Of a stretch of 64,000 bases of DNA, positions 53,043 through 60,871 are shown one piece after another. A program made the translations under genes and the position numbers. Source of the DNA: Poriferisodalis sp965262965. GTDB taxonomy: Bacteria > Actinomycetota > Acidimicrobiia > Acidimicrobiales > Poriferisodalaceae. The notes under the pieces were generated by a model. It had not been told where the DNA came from and did no database searches. It saw nothing but the letters and a program-made list of their open reading frames with translations. The stretch covers positions 620,001 to 684,000 of the forward strand of contig NZ_OZ253573.1 of assembly GCF_965262965.1 (NCBI RefSeq), given 5' to 3'. Numbering within the stretch: position 1 is the first letter of the stretch; each line of letters begins with the position of its first letter.

Positions 53043-53855
53043 GTGACCCAAACCGACGTGACAGAGACCACCGAGACCACTGCGCATGTGCGCACCACCG
53101 CAATCGACTGGGACGAGTTGCTGGCTCGCCTGCAGGCTGTCCTACGGCTGCGCACCACACCTATTGGCATGAAGCTGTTCGAGACTGTCGCCGACATGGA
53201 AGCAGTGCCACGGGTGCGCCGCCCGAACGCCATCCACACCACCGACCAGATCGTGGGCATGGCCTGCCGGCTCAACTGGACGGTTGGCTTCACGATGGAT
53301 GACCTCGTCGGCGCCCAGTGCGGCGCGGTCATCGGGCTGCATCCCCAGGACGACAAGTGGTTGTCGGGCGACCGCATGGCTGGGGTGTGGTACGAGACGC
53401 TGGAAGATGCCTCAGCCCACCAGCACGCCATGGATTTCGTGCCCTACGGCACTTATGAGGCGATGGTCGTCTCGCCGCTGTCGTCGAAGCGGCTCGATCC
53501 GCCCGATGTCTGCATGATCTATGCCACACCGGCCCAGATGATCATCTTCATCAACGGCCTGCAGTGGCGGGAGTACAAGAAGCTGGAATGGGGCTGCGTC
53601 GGCGAGTCGGCCTGCGCTGACTCGTGGGGCCGGGCGCTGCGCACCGGCGAGCCCAGTGTGTCGATTCCGTGCTTCGCCGAACGGCGCTACGGCGGCGTGA
53701 TGGAAGACGAGATGCTGGTTGCGCTCACACCGGAAGATCTCGTTGTCGCTGTCGAGGGCATGGAGGCGCTGGCACGCAACGGCTTGCGCTACCCCATCCC
53801 GACATACGGCATTCAGACCGACGCCCGGGCGGGCCTGGGCGTCAGCTACGACTGA
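53043..53855 (+). CDS. DUF169 family protein
   Basis: 270 residues from the GTG at 53043, which has GGGGAG just upstream (an earlier ATG at 53010 is less likely). Features: TTPIGMKLF, MACRLNWTVGFTMDDLVGAQCGAVIGL, CMIYATPAQMIIFINGLQW and WGCVGESACADSWGRAL. The several Cys fit the DUF169 family, whose role is unknown. It heads a run of small redox-type genes (VOC remnant, rhodanese, DsbA-like on the other strand). Confidence 0.85.
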   Translation: MTQTDVTETTETTAHVRTTAIDWDELLARLQAVLRLRTTPIGMKLFETVADMEAVPRVRRPNAIHTTDQIVGMACRLNWTVGFTMDDLVGAQCGAVIGLHPQDDKWLSGDRMAGVWYETLEDASAHQHAMDFVPYGTYEAMVVSPLSSKRLDPPDVCMIYATPAQMIIFINGLQWREYKKLEWGCVGESACADSWGRALRTGEPSVSIPCFAERRYGGVMEDEMLVALTPEDLVVAVEGMEALARNGLRYPIPTYGIQTDARAGLGVSYD

Positions 53856-53899
53856 GCACACCGTTCAACCGCACCGACCAAACACAGACAGGGAACAAC

Positions 53900-54154
53900 G
53901 TGGCACTGCAACCGACCAAAGAAGGCTTCGACCTCGGCATCGTCACCAGCAACGGCGACGAGATGCTCGCTTTCTATCGCGATGTGCTCGGGCTCGAATT
54001 CGAAGCGACGCTCAACATGGAGAAGGTGGGCATCGCCCAGATGCACCGACTGTGGGCGAACAAGAGCCTGCTGAAACTTGTGGTGCCCGGCGTGGTGGTC
54101 GGGATGGTTGAAGATCCCGACGGCAACTGAGTGGAGTTCATCGACAACCCCTGA
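53900..54154 (+). pseudogene. VOC (glyoxalase-like) protein, internally deleted with a nonsense codon
   Basis: GTG start with an AGGGA ribosome site. The first 63 residues are a normal VOC half (FDLGIVTSNGDEMLAFYRDV, MHRLWANKSLLKLVV). The sequence then jumps at about 54088 to the family's end, GVVVGMVEDPDGN, so roughly 40 residues seem missing. The next codon is TGA (54128-54130) where VOC proteins usually have Trp, followed by VEFIDNP and TGA at 54152. Deletion and stop both argue that the gene is dead. Confidence 0.7.
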
Positions 54155-54179
54155 ACCTAGGCTTGCGGGGCATGGCGAC

Positions 54180-54201
54180 GTTGGGAGCGTTGGGAGCGTT
54201 G
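54180..54201 (+). repeat. 9-bp tandem repeat carrying the rhodanese ribosome site
   Basis: GTTGGGAGC occurs at 54180-54188 and 54189-54197, with a partial third copy. The GGGAG of the second copy is well spaced from the GTG start at 54206. Confidence 0.6.
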
Positions 54202-54205
54202 AACT

Positions 54206-54649
54206 GTGCCTGAACCACAGCGCAAGACAGTCCACGACCTGCTGGCGGAGGCGCGCGCCGGGCTGGACCGGGTCTCGCCCGCTGAGCTTTCCGTGCTGCT
54301 GGGGGCTGTGGCCTCGGCCGGCACCGGACGGCTGCGCGTCATTGACATCCGATCGCGGGACCAGCGCGAGGCCAACGGCATCATCGAGGGCTCCGAGCCC
54401 ATCGACCCCTTGGTGCTCGAGTGGCGCATCGACGGCGCATCAGGTTTCGCCGAGGGCACAGCAGCCGACTTCGACGACCGCTTGGTCATCGTGTGCAATG
54501 AGGGTTACAGCTCCAGCCTCGCCGCCGCTCGCCTGCAGGACCTGGGGTTCGGCAACGCTACGGACCTCGACGGGGGCATGGCCGGCTGGAAATCCCACGG
54601 TTTGCCGGTAATCCCGCCGCCCGCGGCCGGCGCGGAAACCGCCGGCTAG
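54206..54649 (+). CDS. Rhodanese-like domain protein
   Basis: 147 residues from a GTG. RVIDIRSRDQREANG is the CH2A-like start. The active-site loop is VIVCNEGYSSSLAA with C97 as the sulfur carrier, then LDGGMAGWKSHGLPV at the end. It should transfer sulfane sulfur from a donor such as thiosulfate or persulfide. No signal peptide. It converges on the DsbA-like gene. Confidence 0.88.
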   Translation: MPEPQRKTVHDLLAEARAGLDRVSPAELSVLLGAVASAGTGRLRVIDIRSRDQREANGIIEGSEPIDPLVLEWRIDGASGFAEGTAADFDDRLVIVCNEGYSSSLAAARLQDLGFGNATDLDGGMAGWKSHGLPVIPPPAAGAETAG

Positions 54650-54691
54650 CTGATCCGGGTCTCGATCGCCGCGCAGACCTGCGAGGCGAAT

Positions 54692-55303
54692 TCAGCTCGT
54701 GCCAGGGACGGGCCGCTCGCGCAGGCGCCTTATGACGTCGGCCATGAAGTCGTCGTCCTGTGCCCCCGGAATGACGAGGCGCCCGTCCAGCAGCCAGCTG
54801 GGAGTGGCGCTGATGCCCCACTCATGTGCCCGAGCCATCGACGCTCGCAGAGCAGGCAGCAGCTCGTCGTTGGTGACAACGCGCCGCAGCACGTCAGGGT
54901 CAATGGCCACATCGGCCGCCAATTCGACCAGCACCTCAGGATCAGAGACGTCGAGCTCGTCTTCCCAGTAAGCGGCATAGAGCCGATCGTGGTAGCGCTC
55001 GGCGGCGGCGGGGTCTGCATGCTCGACTGCCAGCGCTGCCTGGTGCGCCTTGGCGCTGTTTCGCAGGCGCTTGGGAGACACGAAGCGGATGCCCTCGGCT
55101 TCGGCGAGTGCCGCCACCCGATCGAATCCTGAACGGACCTCGATGCCCTCCGTCGGCACCTCGGGATGGATTTCGTAGGCAAGCCAGGTGATATCGAGGT
55201 CGTGACGTTGAGCCAGTTGGACCGCCCGGGCCCGTGCCAGATGGCACCACGGTCACAGATAGTCCGACCACACCAGCACCGACATCGAAGTTGGCATTGA
55301 CAT
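54692..55303 (-). CDS. DsbA/FrnE-like oxidoreductase with in-frame TGA at the first active-site Cys (selenoprotein candidate or pseudogene)
   Basis: 204 codons from the ATG at 55303 to the stop at 54692 (other in-frame ATGs at 55297 and 55285). The thioredoxin-fold active site reads SDYL-TGA-PWCHLARARAV; the TGA is at 55253-55255, codon 17, where FrnE proteins have the first Cys of CPWC. The following 187 codons are open and normal (LRNSAKAHQAALA, ISATPSWLLDG with the cis-Pro loop). Either TGA encodes selenocysteine or it is a TGC-to-TGA nonsense mutation. Downstream bases can pair: GACCG (55254-55250) with CGGTC (55224-55220), and an inner GTGCC / GGCAC stem. SelA/B/C genes are not in the window. 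Confidence 0.7.
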
Positions 55304-55375
55304 TGCCCTCACCCCATCTATTCATCCTCGCACACGCTCCGGCGGGGACGGCAGGTGGCCAGTAGTTTGCCGCGC

Positions 55376-56632
55376 ATGGAATTCACCATCCCCGCCGACA
55401 TTGCGCAGCTGCTCGACGACTTGGACACGTTTATCGACGACGTCATCAAGCCCATCGAGAACGAAGACGACAACATCCGGTACTTCGACCACCGCCGGGA
55501 GGACTCACGCACCGACTGGGAGCGCGACGGACTGCCCAACGCGGAGTGGGAGGCCCTGCTGGTCCGGATGCGCTCCGAAGCCGACAAGGCGGGCTTCTTG
55601 CGCTGGCACTTGCCCGAGCGCTTCGGCGGCAGCGATGGGACGAACCTGGGCATGGCGATCATCCGGGAGCACCTGGCGCGGCGCGGTCTGGGTCTGCACA
55701 ACGACCTGCAGAACGAGAGCTCGATCATCGGCAATTTCCCGACCGTGCTGATGATGGAGCGCTACGGGTCACCCATCCAGCAGGAGTACTGGATTCCCAA
55801 GATGCTCGAAGGCCAGGCCCGTATCGGATTCGGTTTGACCGAGCCGCTGCACGGCTCGGATGCCACCTGGATGGAGACCACTGCGGTGCGCGACGGCGAC
55901 GAGTGGGTCATCAACGGCGAGAAGTACTGGAACACCGGGCTGCACCATGCCACCCACGACTACATCTTCGCCCGCACCTCAGGGAACCCTGGCGAGGGCC
56001 ACGGCATCACCTGCTTCATCGTCCCCACGGACTCCCCCGGTTTCAAGGTGGAGGAGTTCATGTGGACGTTCAACATGCCGACCGACCACGCCCACGTCCG
56101 GCTCACTGACGTGCGAGTGCACAACGACGACATTCTGGGCGACGAGGGCCGCGGCCTGCAGACGGCGCAGTTGTTCGTGCACGAGAACCGCATCCGGCAA
56201 GCGGCGTCGTCGGTGGGTGCGGGTCTGCACTGCATCGACGTGGCGGTCAACTACGTGAAGAACCGGACCACCTTCGGCAAGCCGCTAGCGCAGAACCAAG
56301 CCATCCAGTTCCCACTGGCCGAGCTCTACACCGAGGCGGAGATGATCCGGGCGCTCATCTACAAGACCGCCTGGGAGATGGACGAGGGCGTCGACCACAT
56401 GGAGATCACCGACAAGGTGGCCATGTGCAACTACCGCGGCAACCGGTTCTGCTGCGACGCCGCTGACCGAGCCATGCAGAGCTGCGGCGGCAACGGCTAC
56501 AGCCGTCACATGCCCTTCGAGCACATCTACCGGCACCACCGCCGGTACCGGATCACCGAGGGCTCAGAAGAGATCCAGATCCGCAAGGTCGCCGGCAAGC
56601 TGTTTGGCTTCGCCGGAAGGGCGAAGGGCTAG
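55376..56632 (+). CDS. Acyl-CoA dehydrogenase
   Basis: 418 residues from the ATG at 55376. Signatures: WHLPERFGGSDGTNLGMAI, RIGFGLTEPLHGSDATWMET, NGEKYWNTGLHHATHDYIFA and MQSCGGNGYSRHMPFEHIYR, RITEGSEEIQIRKVAG with the usual C-terminal Glu motif. Larger than the enzyme at 40073 and of a different subgroup, probably using longer or branched acyl-CoAs. Confidence 0.92.
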   Translation: MEFTIPADIAQLLDDLDTFIDDVIKPIENEDDNIRYFDHRREDSRTDWERDGLPNAEWEALLVRMRSEADKAGFLRWHLPERFGGSDGTNLGMAIIREHLARRGLGLHNDLQNESSIIGNFPTVLMMERYGSPIQQEYWIPKMLEGQARIGFGLTEPLHGSDATWMETTAVRDGDEWVINGEKYWNTGLHHATHDYIFARTSGNPGEGHGITCFIVPTDSPGFKVEEFMWTFNMPTDHAHVRLTDVRVHNDDILGDEGRGLQTAQLFVHENRIRQAASSVGAGLHCIDVAVNYVKNRTTFGKPLAQNQAIQFPLAELYTEAEMIRALIYKTAWEMDEGVDHMEITDKVAMCNYRGNRFCCDAADRAMQSCGGNGYSRHMPFEHIYRHHRRYRITEGSEEIQIRKVAGKLFGFAGRAKG

Positions 56633-56704
56633 CACAGCGCCGGGCGCGCCACGGGCTAGCGCGACCGGTCGGAGGCGAGCGGATGCAAGACGAGGCACCA
56701 ACAA

Positions 56705-57097
56705 CTAGCGCGGGGAAAATGTCGGAATGCCCGCGTCTTGCGCAGCGCGGGCAAGCCTCTCGTCGTACGTGACGAATCCATGGAGGTCGTCTCCGAGATC
56801 GACCGCAGTCGCAAGATGCAACGCATCAAGACTGCGCAGCTCCGGTGGATCGAGGATGGCTGCGCGCTCCAATCTCGCCTGCGTCACACGGACGAATGTC
56901 ACCGAGCCGAGCAGGTGCTGGGCGCGATCCGTGAATTCGGGCGCGTAGCGACGTACAGCTCTCATGACCTCAAGACGCGCGAGGTCAGACGAGACCGGAG
57001 GCTCCTGCTCGTGGCTGAGCCAATCTGCGAGCGCCGTCGACTCGGCCTCGCGGACGACAAGCTTGACCAGCGCTGAGCTGTCGCAATAGTTCGCCAC
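56705..57097 (-). CDS. vapC: PIN-domain toxin (VapC-like)
   Basis: 130 residues from a GTG. PIN nuclease acids: D6 in NYCDSSALVKL, Glu in RLEVMRAVRR, Asp in RSLDALHLATAVDL and VTYDERLARAA. VapC toxins cut specific tRNA or rRNA. It starts 15 bp after the antitoxin gene. Confidence 0.9.
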   Translation of the reverse strand: MANYCDSSALVKLVVREAESTALADWLSHEQEPPVSSDLARLEVMRAVRRYAPEFTDRAQHLLGSVTFVRVTQARLERAAILDPPELRSLDALHLATAVDLGDDLHGFVTYDERLARAAQDAGIPTFSPR

Positions 57098-57112
57098 CGA
57101 CGATGCTCAGAC

Positions 57113-57376
57113 TCAGTAGCGCTCTTCGGCCCGCATTGCGATGATTGCAGCCGAGAGGTTCGGGCCCGGAGTCGGCGGCGGGAGGTCGGCGAGGTTGCCT
57201 TGCGCAGGTGTTGCTTCGCCAGACGCAATCAATTCTTCTAGACGCGACCGGCGGATTGGGGTGAGCTTCGCTACCGGTCGGCCCCGATTCGTTACCGTGA
57301 TCTCCTCACCGGCGGCTGCGCGTGATACGACCTCCGACGCGTTCTGCTTGAGCGCCCTGATGCCGACCTCAGCCAT
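57113..57376 (-). CDS. vapB: Phd/YefM-type antitoxin
   Basis: 87 residues. The N-terminal half is the prevent-host-death fold: VGIRALKQNASEVVSRAAAG, EITVTNRGRPVAKLTPI. The C-terminal part, rich in Pro and acids, should wrap the VapC partner. It precedes the toxin gene, the usual order, and probably represses its own promoter. Confidence 0.9.
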   Translation of the reverse strand: MAEVGIRALKQNASEVVSRAAAGEEITVTNRGRPVAKLTPIRRSRLEELIASGEATPAQGNLADLPPPTPGPNLSAAIIAMRAEERY

Positions 57377-57452
57377 GTTCTACATTGTACTACATCGGTG
57401 AGTCGTCGGCGGAATCCCGAAGGTCCATATGCGGAGGATTCGGCCCCGCCGA

Positions 57453-57875
57453 TCAGTCGTCGAGGCGGGCTGTGGCCTGACCAGTCAGGACTGCTCGGTC
57501 GTGCTGGTTCGTCGTCGTGATGGTGAGATCGGCCAGCTTCTGGCCGTCCTCATCACGGATTTCCGCGACCTCGGCCGTCGCGGTGAGGGTGTCCCCGGGC
57601 CACACCTGGTTGGTGAACCGAACGCCGTAGTAGGTGAGGCGGCCGTCACCCACGAAGTTCGTGACCATGCGGCCGGTCATTCCCATGGTGAGCATCCCGT
57701 GTGCGAACACCGTCGGGTAGCCCGCCACCTCGGTCACAAACTTCTCATCGGTGTGAACGGGGTTGTAGTCGCCCGACGCCCCTGCGTACTGCACGATCTG
57801 GGTGCGGGTGAGATCGTCGACGATCTCCTCGGAGTAGCTGTCTCCGACGCTGAGCTGTGATGCACTGAGTGCCAT
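57453..57875 (-). CDS. MaoC-family (R)-hydratase, HadB-like
   Basis: 140 residues with the hot-dog hydratase motif: YAGASGDYNPVHTDEKFV, containing the catalytic Asp and His, then FAHGMLTMGMTGRMVT and VWPGDTLTATAEV. It lies downstream of the FAS1-like partner on the same strand, as HadB does beside HadA/C in actinobacteria, and hydrates or dehydrates acyl-CoA or acyl-ACP chains. Confidence 0.9.
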   Translation of the reverse strand: MALSASQLSVGDSYSEEIVDDLTRTQIVQYAGASGDYNPVHTDEKFVTEVAGYPTVFAHGMLTMGMTGRMVTNFVGDGRLTYYGVRFTNQVWPGDTLTATAEVAEIRDEDGQKLADLTITTTNQHDRAVLTGQATARLDD

Positions 57876-57957
57876 GTCTGTGTGCCTTTCTGCGATTCGT
57901 GTGTGACTGGCGGCGATGCGCTAGTCGTCGATCTGTGCTCTTCGGGTTGTCTCCGAA

Positions 57958-58497
57958 CTAGTCGTCGATGACCTTCTCGGTGACGACGCCGACGCCCTTG
58001 GCGGTGATGACCAGCTCGTCGTCCTCGTCGCGGTATTCGGTCACGGATTCGGAGAACTTGAGAATGCCTGCCCGCCGGGACTGCTTCTCCCACTTCTCGC
58101 CTTCGTAGGTGACCGCGTGGAGCACGTCGCCGGGCTTCAGGTGCCGGTAATAGGTGAAGTGCTGCTCGGCGTGCAGGCCGCCCGCTGCGGCACCAGATTG
58201 CTTGTCGTCCTCGCGCTCGTCGGCGACATCGGTGCCATCTGACTCAGCGACGTCTCGCACCAGGGTGCCCGAGGCCGTGCGTCCGCTGCCGAACCACTTC
58301 TTGTCCGGCTTTGGACGCAGGAAGTAGTTCGGGTCGAATTGGGCGCTGGACTGCGCGAACGTCGGCGGCGCGATGATCGAGCCGACCTCGGTGCCTGCGG
58401 CGTAGTCCGCGTCGCTGTAGATCGGGTTCGTGTCGCCAACGGCCCGCGCAAACATCAGGATGTGCGAGGCCTCCACGGGAAATCGCTCAACTGCCAT
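57958..58497 (-). CDS. MaoC-like N-terminal domain dehydratase, HadA/HadC-like
   Basis: 179 residues from the ATG at 58497. FARAVGDTNPIYSDADYA lacks the catalytic His found in HadB. The segments IIAPPTFAQSSAQFDPNYF, ASGTLVRDV, HFTYYRHLKPGDVLHAVTYEG match the FAS1-dehydratase/HadA family. Such proteins pair with a HadB-type subunit, here the next gene 82 bp on. The pair probably dehydrates 3-hydroxyacyl intermediates. Confidence 0.88.
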   Translation of the reverse strand: MAVERFPVEASHILMFARAVGDTNPIYSDADYAAGTEVGSIIAPPTFAQSSAQFDPNYFLRPKPDKKWFGSGRTASGTLVRDVAESDGTDVADEREDDKQSGAAAGGLHAEQHFTYYRHLKPGDVLHAVTYEGEKWEKQSRRAGILKFSESVTEYRDEDDELVITAKGVGVVTEKVIDD

Positions 58498-58556
58498 GTC
58501 TGGCTCCTCTCGCGGCTGCTCGATTCGGGACGCCGCCGCAACATGATGGCAGCCGC

Positions 58557-58605
58557 GCGCGCAGCGCGCACAAAAGACACAGCGCGCAGCGCGCACAAAA
58601 GACAC
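58557..58605 (+). repeat. 25-bp tandem repeat upstream of the HadA-like gene
   Basis: An identical 24-bp sequence ending CGCACAAAAGACAC occurs at 58557-58580 and 58582-58605. It sits 60 bp upstream of the dehydratase start and may lie in its promoter region. CGCGCAGCGCG is itself partly palindromic. Confidence 0.75.
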
Positions 58606-58652
58606 AGCGCGACACGCTCACAACCGAACACAGGTCCGGTTTGACGGGCGTT

Positions 58653-59483
58653 CTAGGCCAGGGCGGCAGCGAGGGCCGTTCGAACGGCGGCGGGGTCCTC
58701 ATTCATCATCATGTGGCCGGCGCCAGCGAGGTGGACGACGTCGATGTTGTCGAAGTCGGCGATGAGCGGAACTGCGGCCCGTGGCGGCGTCATCTTGTCC
58801 TCGCTGCCGACGATGACCGTGACCGGGCATTTCACTCTCGACGCCGCGTCGCCTGCCTCGTAGGTCGCGCATGCAGACAGGTCGGCGTGGATGACTCCGT
58901 CGTCGGCCCGCTCGAGCAGGGCTAAGCCGCCACCCAGCATCCACAAGCCCGGCGTGGGATTCGTGGCGACGTGTGCCCGGTTGCCGTGACTCCAAGCCGT
59001 CATGAGTTCTGGCGCAAGCAGCTCGTTGCGCCGAGCGGCGCCGAGCAGCGCCGGATGCACGGGCATGGCCGCCGCCGTGCCCAGCAGCACCAGTCGGGCA
59101 ATCCGGTCATGGTCGGCCGCCGCAGCTTCAGTGCAGATCAGCGATCCCATCGAGTGACCGACCAGCCGCACCTGCTCGCTGTCGAGTCGCTCGGACACCG
59201 CGGTGATCGCCTCACCGAGCCAAAGGGCCATGTCCGCCACCGAATCGAGCGGCTCGCCGTCGCTGAGACCGTGGCCTGGCAAGTCGATTGCCAGCGGCGT
59301 GAAACCGTGATGTGCGAGCCAACGGGTCTGCAGCTGCCACACCGTGCGATTCATGCCCGCACCGTGTATCAGCATCACCACCGGCGCGTCGGCCGCTGAC
59401 GAAACGTTGGGCACCACTCCTCCGGTCGCCACGCCAACTGACTGGGACCGGACTTCGAGAGAGAACGACTCAGTAGCTGTCAT
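58653..59483 (-). CDS. Alpha/beta hydrolase
   Basis: 276 residues from the ATG at 59483, 4 bp after the metY stop. LIHGAGMNRTVW (oxyanion region), IDLPGHGLSDG, nucleophile Ser in LVGHSMGSLIC, late Asp in VGSEDKMTPPRA and His in AGAGHMMMNED. The close spacing suggests co-transcription with metY; it could be a homoserine or serine acyl-ester enzyme, but lacks clear MetX features, so function is open. Confidence 0.85.
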   Translation of the reverse strand: MTATESFSLEVRSQSVGVATGGVVPNVSSAADAPVVMLIHGAGMNRTVWQLQTRWLAHHGFTPLAIDLPGHGLSDGEPLDSVADMALWLGEAITAVSERLDSEQVRLVGHSMGSLICTEAAAADHDRIARLVLLGTAAAMPVHPALLGAARRNELLAPELMTAWSHGNRAHVATNPTPGLWMLGGGLALLERADDGVIHADLSACATYEAGDAASRVKCPVTVIVGSEDKMTPPRAAVPLIADFDNIDVVHLAGAGHMMMNEDPAAVRTALAAALA

Positions 59484-59487
59484 CAGC

Positions 59488-60783
59488 TCAGCCTTTCTGC
59501 GAGGCGCGCAGGGCGCGGGACAGGTCCGAGATGATGTCGCCGGGGTGTTCGAGGCCGACCGACAGGCGCACCAAGTCCTCCCCGACACCGGCGGCGGCGA
59601 GATCTTCAGCGCTCATCTGCTGGTGGGTGGTGCTCGCGGGATGGATGACCAGCGTCTTGGCGTCACCGACGTTGGCGAGGTGTGACGCCAGCCGCACCCC
59701 TTCGATGAAGCGTCGGCCGGCCTCACGGCCGCCTTCGATGCCGAAGCTCAGGATCGCACCCGCACCCTTGGGCAGCAGGCGCTTCGCGAGCTCGTAGTCG
59801 GGGTGCGTCGGCACCGACGGGTGGCTCACCCAGCTGACTGCGTCGTGGGTCATCAGGAATTCGACGACCAACTCGGTGTTGGCGACGTGCCGGTCCATCC
59901 GGATCGGCAGCGTCTCTATCCCCTGCAGGAGGTAGAACGCCGTGGCTGGGCTCATCGCGGCGCCGAAGTCGCGCAAGCCCTCGGCTCGGGCCCGCATCGA
60001 GAGTGCCTGAGGTCCGTACTCGTCGGTGAAGGTGACGCCGTGGTAGCCCGCATAAGGCTCGCTGAGCGTAGGGAACTTGCCCGACGCGGCCCAGTCGAAG
60101 CGCCCGCCGTCGACGACGACGCCGCCAATCGCGACGCCATGCCCGCCCAGGAACTTCGTAGCGCTGTGCATCACGATGTCGGCGCCCAACTGGATCGGTC
60201 GCATCAGGTGCGGAGTGGTGAACGTGGCATCGAGCATCAGCGGCAGATCGGCCTCATGGGCCACCGCGGCCACGGCCGAGACGTCGAGCACTTCGATGTT
60301 GGGATTCCCCAACGTCTCAGCGAACAGCACCTTGGTGTTGGGCTGGATCGCTGCACGCCAAGCGTCAAGGTCGCGCGGATCCACGAACGTCGTGGTGATG
60401 CCGAAACGCGGCAGCGTCAGGCTCAAGATGTTGTGCGTGCCGCCATAAATGTTGCGACTGGCCACGATGTGGTCACCGGCTGAGGCAATGGTGGCGCACG
60501 CTAAGTGGAACGCCGCCATGCCGCTGGCCGTGCAGACCGCGCCGACGCCTCCCTCGAGGGCCGCAACGCGCTCTTCGAGCACTGCCACTGTCGGGTTGGA
60601 GATGCGGCTGTAGATGTGGCCGGGGATCTCGAGGTTGAACAGGCTGGCCGCCTGCTCGGTGTCAGTGAAGCTGAACGAGGTCGTCTGGTAGATCGGCACG
60701 GCTCGCGCACCGGTGGTCGGGTCAGGCCGCTGACCGGCGTGCAGCGCCAACGTGTCAAAGTGCAGGAAGTCCGGCTCGACCAT
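59488..60783 (-). CDS. metY: O-acetylhomoserine sulfhydrylase (MetY-like)
   Basis: 431 residues, normal for MetY, with GGAGG before the ATG. Cys/Met-metabolism PLP fold: YSRISNPTVAVLEERVAALEG in two parts, TASGMAAFHLA, and PLP Lys K210 in MHSATKFLGGHG, plus LGNPNIEV. It uses sulfide (or methanethiol) with O-acetylhomoserine to make homocysteine (or methionine). Transcribed before the hydrolase gene. Confidence 0.92.
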   Translation of the reverse strand: MVEPDFLHFDTLALHAGQRPDPTTGARAVPIYQTTSFSFTDTEQAASLFNLEIPGHIYSRISNPTVAVLEERVAALEGGVGAVCTASGMAAFHLACATIASAGDHIVASRNIYGGTHNILSLTLPRFGITTTFVDPRDLDAWRAAIQPNTKVLFAETLGNPNIEVLDVSAVAAVAHEADLPLMLDATFTTPHLMRPIQLGADIVMHSATKFLGGHGVAIGGVVVDGGRFDWAASGKFPTLSEPYAGYHGVTFTDEYGPQALSMRARAEGLRDFGAAMSPATAFYLLQGIETLPIRMDRHVANTELVVEFLMTHDAVSWVSHPSVPTHPDYELAKRLLPKGAGAILSFGIEGGREAGRRFIEGVRLASHLANVGDAKTLVIHPASTTHQQMSAEDLAAAGVGEDLVRLSVGLEHPGDIISDLSRALRASQKG

Positions 60784-60871
60784 GGGTGCCTCCGGGATGG
60801 TGTGCGAGAGCTCAAGTATTCAGCACGCGAGCGTGGGCGCCACCCGTCGCCTGAAACTGGGTGCCAGTCGG

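Noticed and set aside
53900..55303. TGA read as Trp genome-wide (code change) to explain both in-frame TGAs
   Set aside because: TGA ends many intact genes here, for example the M20 peptidase, the receptor-channel and the OpuAC lipoprotein, so it is a normal stop.
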